Shown one piece after another: positions 25,108-34,251 of a stretch of DNA of 45,445 bases. Every line of letters begins with the position of its first letter. Positions within the stretch are counted from its first letter, which is position 1. This DNA is from Crocinitomicaceae bacterium TMED16. GTDB lineage: Bacteria > Bacteroidota > Bacteroidia > Flavobacteriales_D > Crocinitomicaceae. Both the position numbers and the translations under genes were made by a program. The stretch covers positions 58,237-103,681 of the forward strand of contig NHBV01000013.1 of NCBI GenBank assembly GCA_002167775.1, read 5' to 3'. The notes beneath the pieces are model-generated. The model was not told where the DNA came from, ran no database searches, and saw only the letters and a program-made list of their open reading frames with translations.

Positions 25108-28100
25108 ATGAATTACACTTTCATCAATAAAATTACAGGTTGGGTTGTCTTTGCGATTGCTTCAACTGTATACCTGCTAACGATCGAAGACACAGCTAGC
25201 TTATGGGATTGCGGAGAATACATCACGGCTGCTTATAAGCTAGAAGTTGGTCACCCTCCCGGTGCTCCGCTATACATGCTCTTGGGTCGACTTTTTTCCT
25301 TCTTTGCAGCTCCAGAAAATGTCGCTTACTTCATCAACGCGTTGTCCGCATTCTCAAGCTCTTTTACTATTCTCTTTATGTTTTGGTCCTTGACCATTTT
25401 ACTTAAAAAGTTAATATTACAAACGAAAGAAAAGCTTGAGAACCCCGATAAAATCGCCATTTTCATTTCTGCATCCATTGCATCTTTAGCATATACTTTT
25501 TCAGAATCCTTTTGGTTTTCTGCCGTTGAAGGAGAGGTGTATGCAATGGCCTCATTGTTTACCGCCGTCATCTTTTGGGCCATCCTAAAATGGGATGAAG
25601 AAATGGCTTTATATGAAAAGAGTGGGTATTCAAATGGTAGATCTCCAAATAAATGGTTGTTACTCATTATGTTTTTACTTGGTCTCGCTATTGGCGTTCA
25701 CTTATTAGGTATTCTTGTTATCCCGGCAATAGGTTATGTGATCTACTTCAGAGTCAAGAAGACTTCCCCAAAAGGTTTTGTCCTTGCCGGACTAATGTCA
25801 ATTGTCGTTCTTGGATTTATCCAGGAAGGAATTATTCCAGGTACAATTTCTCTTGCCTCTAAATTTGAGGTTTCATTTGTGAACACCTTAGGCTTACCCT
25901 TTTATTCCGGTTCCGTTCTGTTTTTCGCCTTATTGATAGGGGCTTGCGTGTGGGCAGTTCGTCATGCGAATAAGAAAAGAAATACACTTTTATCAAACTC
26001 CTTGATGGGACTAATATTTTTATTGATTGGCTACGGTTCTTTTGCTGTTATTGTGATTCGTTCCAATGCAAATACGCCCCTTGATGAAAACGACCCTGAA
26101 AATTTAGTTACACTTCACTCCTATCTTAAAAGAGAGCAGTATGGGAGCGCACCTTTACTAAAAGGTCAATATTGGAATTCTGAGATGGCACCTCAAAATG
26201 AGTGGAATGATCTTTCAGCATACTATTTAAGAAGATGGGTGGTTACAGATGGAACGACAGACATCAAGGCATTTGTAAATGAAAAAGATGCCCAGGATTA
26301 TGTAATAAAAGAAAATTCAGAGGGCCTTTCTGTCGTGGAGAAGTACTTTGAGAGCAATGCCTCCATCAGAAAAGGAGCAACGCCTACCTTTAGCCAAACA
26401 ACTTTTTTCCCAAGAATGTATTCGAGTACACCACGCCATATTTCAGGTTATAAATATTGGTCAGGATACAACCCATATAGCGAAGGGAATGGTGATATTG
26501 GAACAGACGATAACAGAATCCCAACTTTTGGAGAAAACCTAAGCTACTTTTTTAATTACCAAGTTAATTGGATGTACTTCAGGTATTTCATGTGGAACTT
26601 TGCTGGGAGACAAAATGATATTCAAGGACATGGTGACAACATGAGAGGAAATTGGATCTCAGGAATTGGATTCATTGATGATGCTCGATTAGGAAGTCAA
26701 GCTGATGCACCTTCGTACACAACAAATAATAAATCCAACAATAAATTTTACTTCATTCCGCTCATCTTCGCACTCATTGGCCTTATATTTCATTACCGAA
26801 AATCTCCCAAAGACGCTTTCGTATTGACACTTGCTTTCATTTTCACAGGCTTTGCCATCTTGATCTACCTGAATCAAAAACCGTTCGAGCCAAGAGAAAG
26901 AGATTATGCTTACGCAGGTTCATTTTATTTCTTTGCGATGTGGATCGCATTTGGCGTCTATGCCATCATAGATTTTCTTAAAAACAAAGTGAAGCTTGAA
27001 AATGCCAATGTTCGTTTAAGCGCTGGTGCTTTGATTGGTTTTATTGTTCCATTTATTATGGGTTCTCAAGGATGGGATGACCACAACCGTCATGGAAAAA
27101 CAACCGCAAGAGATTTAGCCAAAAACTATCTTGCATCCTGTGAGAAAAATGGAATCATATTCACAAATGGCGACAACGACACATTCCCGCTTTGGTATGC
27201 GCAAGAGGTTGAAGGATTCAGAACAGATGTTCGTGTTTGCAATCTTTCTCTCATGGGTACAGATTGGTACACGAATCAAATGAAAATGAAAGCTTATGAG
27301 TCTGCGCCGCTACCCATCAAGTTTACTGAGGACCAAATCCTCATGTACGGAGGAACAACAGACCAGCTTTATTTTACGGATTTATACAATATTGTGGGGA
27401 GCTCTGATATAAAAATGGCAACAATAAAAGAGATTCTAAAGCTTAGATTAGAAAATGGGAATAACGAAAATGTAGCTAGGGTTAAATTCCCAGCCTTTCA
27501 AAATGCAGTGCAAAACATATTGTATCAGCTTTCGGTAATGCAACCATCCACAAAAGCGCAGGCACAAAAACTAACCGCCTATTTAAATACGAACAGCAAC
27601 CAAAACTTCAGCGATTCAATTGCGAGTCAATACATGGTTTTAAAACAACTTTATCCACAACTTGAAAGTAAACTCAGGACTTATGGCCAGGGGGATGAAT
27701 CAAAATATAACGAAACCATCAGTGCACTAAATCTTTTGTCGAAACCGTTTGAAAATTTTGAGTCCGGTTGGGATTCTATAGACCTGTCTAAAGCGATGAA
27801 TTTTGTTCGTGAAAACAAAGGTGTTCTTAAAATGAGGCGTGGTTCTAGGGCAAATATCTTTCCTGCTCAAAACTTTACGCTTTCTGTGAATAAAGAGAAT
27901 GCAGTGAAATCGGGTATTATAGACAAAAAAGACATTGAGCGATGTCCTAACAACATTACCATAAGTTATAGTGGTATTGACAGGATATCAAGAGAAGAAA
28001 TCATGATGCTAGATATATTGAGTAATTTCAATTGGGAACGTGGCTTATATTTCTCAAGCAATAGAGGGTCAAAATTTGCGACAAGGCTTCTACAAAAAGG

Positions 28101-28893
28101 ATATGTCAAACAAGTGGGCGTTGCTTATGAGCTGAATCCATGTCCGCCGGAAAAGCCACTGCTAAAGAACGAAAAACAAAACTTCTTCAATGTAGAAAAA
28201 ATGTATTCTAAGCTCATGAAAGAGTATGAATTCGGTGATATGGCAAATCCAGATGTGCTGACTGATTACTATGCAAGAAGACACACATCTCACTACAGAA
28301 CTGACTTTTTACTGCTAGCAGAACAGTTGTATTATGAAGGAGACAATAAAAGAGCTATAAAAGCCTTAGACCGTTCGTTAAAGCTCATGCCTGTTGAAAC
28401 CGTAATTGATTTTGGAGAGATTACAGGAAATGACCCAATTACATCTCTTGACTATAATAGAATCAGAAACAATAGCTATAGCCCAAGAATGAGCGGTTGC
28501 TTATATGAATATGTTCAGCTCTATGCTCTGCTAGGAGAAACAAAAAAAGCCACGGATTTAGGCAAGAAGCTTCTGAACATCTATAATAGTGTATTCTCCT
28601 TTTTTGAAAACAGCAATGCTATGGTTGCCATCGAACCAGGAACAATGAATAGTAACAGAGATGACCTCTTCGCAGCTGCAGATGCATGCTTTAAAATACA
28701 AAAGGCTGTTCAGGGAATGGCATTTGAAAAGGAAGTAACTGCCTCTTTAGACAAGTTGTACGGGGAAATTCTAAGGGAAATAGATAATGAACTATCGACG
28801 TTGGGTTTATCTGAAAACATGGAAGCATTGAATCAGCTTTTCAAAGAGCATATGGCGAATATGGCGACAGAATATAATTATATACAAAAATAG
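25108..28893 (+). CDS. DUF2723 GT-C-like membrane protein
   Basis: This 1261-residue protein belongs to a family common in Bacteroidota. The N-terminal half is polytopic. Its first periplasmic loop has the hallmark LWDCGEYITAAYKLEVGHPP (residues 32-51, with acidic Asp34 and Glu37), as in protein O-mannosyltransferase-like GT-C enzymes. A further motif is EPRERDYAYAGSFY near residue 595. The second half is soluble, likely periplasmic, with a TPR-like region late in the protein (RAIKALDRSLKLMP). A role in transferring lipid-linked sugars, perhaps protein O-glycosylation, is inference. It is the first gene of a run with a NodB deacetylase and a kinase, spaced 9-11 bp. Confidence 0.8.
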   Translation: MNYTFINKITGWVVFAIASTVYLLTIEDTASLWDCGEYITAAYKLEVGHPPGAPLYMLLGRLFSFFAAPENVAYFINALSAFSSSFTILFMFWSLTILLKKLILQTKEKLENPDKIAIFISASIASLAYTFSESFWFSAVEGEVYAMASLFTAVIFWAILKWDEEMALYEKSGYSNGRSPNKWLLLIMFLLGLAIGVHLLGILVIPAIGYVIYFRVKKTSPKGFVLAGLMSIVVLGFIQEGIIPGTISLASKFEVSFVNTLGLPFYSGSVLFFALLIGACVWAVRHANKKRNTLLSNSLMGLIFLLIGYGSFAVIVIRSNANTPLDENDPENLVTLHSYLKREQYGSAPLLKGQYWNSEMAPQNEWNDLSAYYLRRWVVTDGTTDIKAFVNEKDAQDYVIKENSEGLSVVEKYFESNASIRKGATPTFSQTTFFPRMYSSTPRHISGYKYWSGYNPYSEGNGDIGTDDNRIPTFGENLSYFFNYQVNWMYFRYFMWNFAGRQNDIQGHGDNMRGNWISGIGFIDDARLGSQADAPSYTTNNKSNNKFYFIPLIFALIGLIFHYRKSPKDAFVLTLAFIFTGFAILIYLNQKPFEPRERDYAYAGSFYFFAMWIAFGVYAIIDFLKNKVKLENANVRLSAGALIGFIVPFIMGSQGWDDHNRHGKTTARDLAKNYLASCEKNGIIFTNGDNDTFPLWYAQEVEGFRTDVRVCNLSLMGTDWYTNQMKMKAYESAPLPIKFTEDQILMYGGTTDQLYFTDLYNIVGSSDIKMATIKEILKLRLENGNNENVARVKFPAFQNAVQNILYQLSVMQPSTKAQAQKLTAYLNTNSNQNFSDSIASQYMVLKQLYPQLESKLRTYGQGDESKYNETISALNLLSKPFENFESGWDSIDLSKAMNFVRENKGVLKMRRGSRANIFPAQNFTLSVNKENAVKSGIIDKKDIERCPNNITISYSGIDRISREEIMMLDILSNFNWERGLYFSSNRGSKFATRLLQKGYVKQVGVAYELNPCPPEKPLLKNEKQNFFNVEKMYSKLMKEYEFGDMANPDVLTDYYARRHTSHYRTDFLLLAEQLYYEGDNKRAIKALDRSLKLMPVETVIDFGEITGNDPITSLDYNRIRNNSYSPRMSGCLYEYVQLYALLGETKKATDLGKKLLNIYNSVFSFFENSNAMVAIEPGTMNSNRDDLFAAADACFKIQKAVQGMAFEKEVTASLDKLYGEILREIDNELSTLGLSENMEALNQLFKEHMANMATEYNYIQK

Positions 28894-28902
28894 ATCCTTA
28901 TA

Positions 28903-29508
28903 ATGTTTTTTAGAGTCCCTTTTCTAGTACAACTTCTTTTTAAGAGAAGGATATGGAGAGGAGAGGATTCTAATTCGGTCTACCTTACTTTTGACGATGG
29001 TCCAGATATAGAAACAACTCCTTGGGTATTAGATTTATTGAAAAGAGAAAACATCAAAGCCACTTTTTTTTGCATTGGTCAAAATATTGAGAAGCACCCT
29101 TCTCTTTTCAAAGAAATTCTCAATAACGGACATAGGATCGGCAACCACACGTATAAACATGAAAAAGGAACCAAAACAAGAAAAACAGCGTACCTTGATT
29201 CCATTGGCAAAACCGAGACACTTCATTCTTCAAATTTGTTCCGACCACCATACGGAAGAATCAATATTTTTCAGGTTGACAACCTGCTTTCAATGGGGAA
29301 AAAAATTATCATGTGGACATGGAACGCCCAAGACTACAAAAAGTCACTTAAGCACTCGCAAATTATTGACAAAGCGAGAACAATTAGAGGGCGAGATATC
29401 CTGCTCTTTCACAATAGCAAAAAGAGTGAGCATAATATGAAAAACAGTCTCCCAGAGGTGATTAAAATTGTAAAACAAAAAGAGCTTTTATTTAAGCTGC
29501 TTGATTGA
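28903..29508 (+). CDS. NodB-type polysaccharide deacetylase
   Basis: This 201-residue protein has all five NodB motifs. They are TFDDGP (29-34, catalytic and metal Asp31/Asp32), HTYKH (His82 and His86, metal), RPPYG (114-118), the WTWNAQDY region (138-145) and LLFH with His170. These enzymes remove N-acetyl groups from chitin-like or peptidoglycan sugars. An N-terminal hydrophobic segment (MFFRVPFLVQLLF) may act as a membrane anchor. It lies 9 bp after the DUF2723 gene. The substrate is unknown. Confidence 0.88.
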   Translation: MFFRVPFLVQLLFKRRIWRGEDSNSVYLTFDDGPDIETTPWVLDLLKRENIKATFFCIGQNIEKHPSLFKEILNNGHRIGNHTYKHEKGTKTRKTAYLDSIGKTETLHSSNLFRPPYGRINIFQVDNLLSMGKKIIMWTWNAQDYKKSLKHSQIIDKARTIRGRDILLFHNSKKSEHNMKNSLPEVIKIVKQKELLFKLLD

Positions 29509-29519
29509 ATTGAGAAGAA

Positions 29520-30419
29520 ATGATGATCCGGTCTAAAATATTGATTTACTTATTGGCATTCTACGTCCTTCTTCAATTTGTTTGGTGGGGCTATCAAATC
29601 ATTGATCTTGGAGCACTTGCAGACCAATCGCAAGAGGACACCTCTCGAAGAATCATTATGATTATAGGCGAAGGTGGCGTTTTCATTTTGATCCTTATGG
29701 CTGGATTCTGGAAAATTCAACAATCCATTGCAAAAGAAATTCAGCTTTCTCAAAGACAAAACAATTTTATGCTTTCGGTTACTCATGAATTGAAGACCCC
29801 ATTAACATCAATTCAGCTCGCCCTACAAACACTAAAAAAACGCAACCTAAAAGCAGAGGATCAAGCGGATTTAATTGCAAAAGCCCTTGGTGCAAACCAA
29901 CGTCTTTCATCCCTAATTGATAATATTATCAATGCATCTCGATTGGAGAGCAACGATTTTACACCAAGGTTAGAAATATTCCCCTTAAAGACCTTCTTAC
30001 AGAACAAAGCTACAGAGTTAAAAACTACCCATAAACAGGCCAGTATAATACTGAATTGCGCTGTAGAAATCATGCATGCCGATGCATATATGCTTGAAAC
30101 AATATTTAATAATTTACTAGAAAATGCCATTAAATATTCAGGTGACAATCCTAAATTGGAAATCCTTGTGAAACAAAATGGAAAGTTTACAGAAATTATC
30201 ATAAGTGACCAAGGACCAGGGATAACAGCAGAAGAAAAGCAACAGATTTTTAAGAAATTTTACAGAGTGGGTAGTGAAATTTCAAGAAGTCAAAAAGGAA
30301 GTGGTTTGGGGCTATTTATAACGAGTGAATTTGTCCAGCTGCACAAAGGGCGCATTAAGTGTGAAAACAATAAACCCGCAGGGACAAAATTTATAATTGA
30401 ATTGCCAAATGGAGAATAA
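29520..30419 (+). CDS. Membrane sensor histidine kinase, orphan
   Basis: This 299-residue protein has membrane helices at about 6-30 and 44-64, with only about a dozen residues between them as sensor. The dimerisation/phospho-acceptor region has His89 in the box VTHELKTPLTSI. The ATPase domain has the N box FNNLLENAIKYSG, G1 DQGPGITAEEK and G2 GSGLGLFI. No response regulator is encoded in the window. The start is the first of two adjacent ATG codons. The gene end overlaps gpmI by 11 bp, so the kinase is co-translated with a glycolytic enzyme. Confidence 0.92.
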   Translation: MMIRSKILIYLLAFYVLLQFVWWGYQIIDLGALADQSQEDTSRRIIMIIGEGGVFILILMAGFWKIQQSIAKEIQLSQRQNNFMLSVTHELKTPLTSIQLALQTLKKRNLKAEDQADLIAKALGANQRLSSLIDNIINASRLESNDFTPRLEIFPLKTFLQNKATELKTTHKQASIILNCAVEIMHADAYMLETIFNNLLENAIKYSGDNPKLEILVKQNGKFTEIIISDQGPGITAEEKQQIFKKFYRVGSEISRSQKGSGLGLFITSEFVQLHKGRIKCENNKPAGTKFIIELPNGE

Positions 30420-31917
30420 AATTGGTTTAATCATTTTAGATGGTTGGGGGATCGGAAATAAAGACAAAACCGATGCCATTGATTCGGCTAAGACTCCTTT
30501 TTATGACCAACTAATAGAACGATATCCAAATGCCCAACTGACCACATTTGGAGAAGCTGTTGGATTGCCTAAGGGACAAATGGGGAATTCTGAGGTTGGA
30601 CATTTGAATATTGGAGCTGGACGAATTGTTTATCAGGAGTTAACAAGAATCAATAAAAGCATTAAAGACAAAACATTTTTCAGCAACCAAGTTTTGTGCA
30701 ATGCCTTAGGGCTGGCGAAAAAAGAAAACAAAAAAGTGCACTTTATGGGATTGGTTTCTGACGGAGGTGTTCATAGCGCACAAGAACATCTGCATGCACT
30801 TTGTCAGCTGTCAAACGATCTAAAAGTTAAAAATGTCTTTATTCATGCCTTTACTGATGGACGAGATTGTGATCCTAAAAGCGGTCTGACATTTATACAG
30901 AAACTTGAAAGTTTTATTGCGGATGGGCCAGTTAAAATCGCGTCAGTAATAGGACGTTATTTTGCCATGGACCGCGACAATAGATGGGAACGCATCAAAA
31001 AAGCACATGCGCTTATGACAAAAGGTATTGGAGATAAATTCAAGGATGCCTCTCAAGCAATCCAAAGTGCATATAGTAAGGGAATAACTGATGAATTTAT
31101 TCAACCTGCAATCATAAATCATGATGGCCTTATCGATGAAGGGGATGTTGTAATTTGTTTCAATTTTCGCTCAGACCGACCTAGAGAGATTACAAGCGCC
31201 TTAACACAAAAAGATTTTCCTGAATTCGATATGAAAAAGATAAATCTTCATTATTGCTGTATGACACGCTATGATGAATCATTCAAGGGTCTTCATATCT
31301 TATTCGAAAAAGACAACCTATTGAATACGCTTGGTGATGTTATTTCAAAAGAAGGAAAAACACAGGTCCGAATAGCTGAAACAGAGAAATACCCGCATGT
31401 TACGTTTTTCTTCAATGGCGGCAGGGAAGCTCCTTTTAAAAATGAACACAGGATTTTGGTCAGCTCTCCAAAAGTTTCAACCTATGATTTAATGCCGGAA
31501 ATGAGTGCTCCAAAAGTGAAGACTCAAATCATATCATATATGAAATCGGATAAACCTGACTTTATTTGTTTGAACTTTGCTAACCCTGATATGGTAGGTC
31601 ATACGGGCGTCTTTTCTGCCATTGTAAAGGCAGTAGAAACCGTAGACAATTGTTTGGTGGAGATTGTGAACGAAGGGACAAAAATTGGATATGAGTTTAT
31701 TGTAATTGCAGATCATGGAAATGCAGACCTTGCGATCAACCCAGATAAAACGCCCAATACTGCACATACGACAAATCCCGTTCCCATCATACTTATCTCA
31801 GACGACCAAAATCTTAAGGTATCAAATGGAAAACTCGCAGATATCGCACCTACAATATTAAAGCGACTAGGCATAGTTCCTCCCAATGAAATGGATGGGA
31901 AAAGTTTAATTCACTGA
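30409..31917 (+). CDS. gpmI: Cofactor-independent phosphoglycerate mutase
   Basis: This 502-residue enzyme interconverts 3- and 2-phosphoglycerate using two Mn ions. Motifs are LIILDGWGIG (metal Asp11), GQMGNSEVGHLNIGAGR with catalytic Ser61, HAFTDGRDCDPKSG, IGRYFAMDRDNRWER, NFANPDMVGHTG and IADHGNAD. The ATG at 30409 gives MENKIGLIILDGWG, the family start. It overlaps the last 11 bp of the kinase gene, pointing to translational coupling. Confidence 0.95.
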   Translation: MENKIGLIILDGWGIGNKDKTDAIDSAKTPFYDQLIERYPNAQLTTFGEAVGLPKGQMGNSEVGHLNIGAGRIVYQELTRINKSIKDKTFFSNQVLCNALGLAKKENKKVHFMGLVSDGGVHSAQEHLHALCQLSNDLKVKNVFIHAFTDGRDCDPKSGLTFIQKLESFIADGPVKIASVIGRYFAMDRDNRWERIKKAHALMTKGIGDKFKDASQAIQSAYSKGITDEFIQPAIINHDGLIDEGDVVICFNFRSDRPREITSALTQKDFPEFDMKKINLHYCCMTRYDESFKGLHILFEKDNLLNTLGDVISKEGKTQVRIAETEKYPHVTFFFNGGREAPFKNEHRILVSSPKVSTYDLMPEMSAPKVKTQIISYMKSDKPDFICLNFANPDMVGHTGVFSAIVKAVETVDNCLVEIVNEGTKIGYEFIVIADHGNADLAINPDKTPNTAHTTNPVPIILISDDQNLKVSNGKLADIAPTILKRLGIVPPNEMDGKSLIH

Positions 31918-31983
31918 ATATAGACATCAAAAAATCACCCTTGTGATGATGCATTTTTCATAAAAATTTTTAATTTAGAATTA

Positions 31984-34236
31984 ATGTATAACCCAACTAA
32001 ATCAGACATTCCAAAGGAAGGGTTTTTAGGTTTCAAGGAGAACTGGAGAAATGATGTTATTGCCTCACTCAGTGTAGCCCTTGTTGCCTTGCCCTTATCA
32101 ATGGCTATCGCCATAGCCTCTGGTGTTCAGCCATTGTCTGGACTTCTATCGTGTGTGATTGCAGGTCTGGTTACAACCTTTTTTAGAAGCGGAAGGTTAA
32201 CCATTAATGGTCCTGCAGCAGGAATGATTACGGTTATCTTTGGTGCAATTGTCTCATTAGATGATGGAAGTGGACATGCCTTTAATTATGTTTTGGCTGC
32301 TATTGTAATCTCAGGTCTTTTACAAGTGATTCTTGGCCTATTAAAGCTTGGGCGTATTGCAGAAATCTTCCCATCCTCCGTAATTCACGGAATTTTGGCC
32401 GCGATTGGCGTTATTATTTTTGCCAAACAAATGCACGTAGCAATTGGAACAAGTTCAACCGCAGGAAACGCCATAGGTATTTTAAAAGACCTTGTTGATC
32501 AATTGCCCAATGCAAACCCTTACATTGCTCTTATTTCTGCTATTGGTGTTTTTTTACTGTTTTTTCACGCAAAAATAAGCTACAAAGTTTTCCATATTAT
32601 ACCTGCTCCAGTGTGGGTCGTAGCAATTTCAGTTTCCATAGTCTTGTTGTATAACTATCTGGATTTAAATCAAGTCGAGGTAATGGGTATTGCATTTGAA
32701 AAGCCAACAAATTATTTAATGTCCATTCCTTCGGACCTAACAGAAGTGTTTTTATTTCCCGATTTCTCTCGAATTAACAGCGGTGTGTTTTGGATGGTCG
32801 TTTTGTCTATGACAATCATATCATCAATTATAAGCTTAGCTGCTGCCAAAGCCATAGATAAACTTGACCCTTACAAAAGAAAAACCAATTTAAATAAGGA
32901 TTTAATGGGCTTAGGTGCAAGCACAATGGTTTCTGGAATGCTTGGCGGTCTTCCTATCTTAAATGTAATTGTAAGAAGTACAGTGAATGTTCAAAACAAT
33001 GCAAAAACAAAATGGTCAAACTTTTTTCATGGGTTTCTTGTACTATTCTTCATTGTCTTGCTTCAACCGATAATGAACATGATCCCTTTAGCTGCATTGG
33101 CTGCGGTTCTGGTTTTTGCCGGAATCAAGCTTGCATCTCCAAGAGTATTTAAAGATGTTTATAAAGAAGGAGTTGAGCAGCTTGTTTTCATGGTGTCCAC
33201 CCTACTTTTCACTTTATACAATAATCTATTATTTGGTCTAATTGCAGGTATCATTATTACATTAATTACACATATTCTTATTGCTAGAATATCAGTCCCT
33301 CAATTTTTTCTTTATGTATTTTCCCCAGGGAATATAGAGTTCAAAAAAACAAATGAGAATTTAGAGTTGCGTATTCGCGGTGTTGCCAACTTTATGACGC
33401 TGCTCAAAATATTAAAAAAATTGGAGGAGGTGCCTGCTAAATCAGTCCTAAAAATTAACTTTTCTGGCGCCAAAATAATAGACCTCACGGTACAGGAAGC
33501 AATTGACGACTTCAAACGGAACCATGAACTTTCAGGTGGAAGTGTAGAAATAGTAGGGCTTCATAAACATGTTTCCTCTACCCCACACAAATTCGCATTA
33601 AAGAGTAGTATTGCACCTGTTGCGCAAAAAGCATCTCCGCGGCAGAATAAGTTCAAGTGGCTTGCATCTGAACATAAATGGACATATACTTTGGGACAAG
33701 ACAATGGTTTCAAAAACCTTGAAAGTTTTCATTTTTTCGACTCTAGACCAATTGAGTACAAAGAAAACATCATCAAAGGGGCCTACCTCGATGGAGCAGC
33801 AGACTGGGAACTTACCGATGTTACTTTTTCTGAGGGAGCGATGCTCGCAAGGGAAGTATACCATTGTACCGTCCAGATTTCAGACTTGCCCTTTAAGGCG
33901 CCAACATTTGTCTTACGTAGAGAAGAATTCGTGGATCGATTTATCGATCGCGTTAGGGTTTTTGGGTCTATGGGAGATATTGATTTTAAAGAAAATCCAG
34001 AATTCTCAAAGTTCTATTTCTTAAAAGGAGCAAATGAATCCGAGATACGGGCCTATTTTAAACCGGAGGTGTTGGAGTTTTTAGTTGAAAATCCAGTTTA
34101 TCATATAGAATGTAATGGTGAAAAAATTCTAATTGTTGGACCAGTTGGTGTTACTAGTATTCCAGACATCGAAAGACAAATTCAAACGATGGCAGAGCTC
34201 ATCGGTATTTTAAATGATTTTCACGGAAACGGTTAA
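31984..34236 (+). CDS. SulP-family anion transporter with STAS and extra C-terminal domain
   Basis: This is a 750-residue protein. Residues about 20-440 are the SulP membrane domain, with WRNDVIASLSVALVALPLSM, the helix-3 segment INGPAAGMITVIFGAIV and FPSSVIHGILAAIGVIIF. A STAS domain follows at about 448-528 (KINFSGAKIIDLTVQEAI). The remaining 220 residues (about 529-750) form a soluble domain absent from standard SulP proteins. It has segments such as YFLKGANESEIRAYF and ILIVGPVGVTSIPDIERQI. The substrate may be bicarbonate or sulfate. It begins 66 bp after gpmI. Confidence 0.88.
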   Translation: MYNPTKSDIPKEGFLGFKENWRNDVIASLSVALVALPLSMAIAIASGVQPLSGLLSCVIAGLVTTFFRSGRLTINGPAAGMITVIFGAIVSLDDGSGHAFNYVLAAIVISGLLQVILGLLKLGRIAEIFPSSVIHGILAAIGVIIFAKQMHVAIGTSSTAGNAIGILKDLVDQLPNANPYIALISAIGVFLLFFHAKISYKVFHIIPAPVWVVAISVSIVLLYNYLDLNQVEVMGIAFEKPTNYLMSIPSDLTEVFLFPDFSRINSGVFWMVVLSMTIISSIISLAAAKAIDKLDPYKRKTNLNKDLMGLGASTMVSGMLGGLPILNVIVRSTVNVQNNAKTKWSNFFHGFLVLFFIVLLQPIMNMIPLAALAAVLVFAGIKLASPRVFKDVYKEGVEQLVFMVSTLLFTLYNNLLFGLIAGIIITLITHILIARISVPQFFLYVFSPGNIEFKKTNENLELRIRGVANFMTLLKILKKLEEVPAKSVLKINFSGAKIIDLTVQEAIDDFKRNHELSGGSVEIVGLHKHVSSTPHKFALKSSIAPVAQKASPRQNKFKWLASEHKWTYTLGQDNGFKNLESFHFFDSRPIEYKENIIKGAYLDGAADWELTDVTFSEGAMLAREVYHCTVQISDLPFKAPTFVLRREEFVDRFIDRVRVFGSMGDIDFKENPEFSKFYFLKGANESEIRAYFKPEVLEFLVENPVYHIECNGEKILIVGPVGVTSIPDIERQIQTMAELIGILNDFHGNG

Positions 34237-34251
34237 GCCCATGGAAATTTG

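Noticed and set aside
31934-31947. ATCAC-CCTT-GTGAT hairpin between gpmI and the SulP gene
   Set aside because: The stem is only 5 bp and no T-run follows directly, so it is too weak to call as a terminator.
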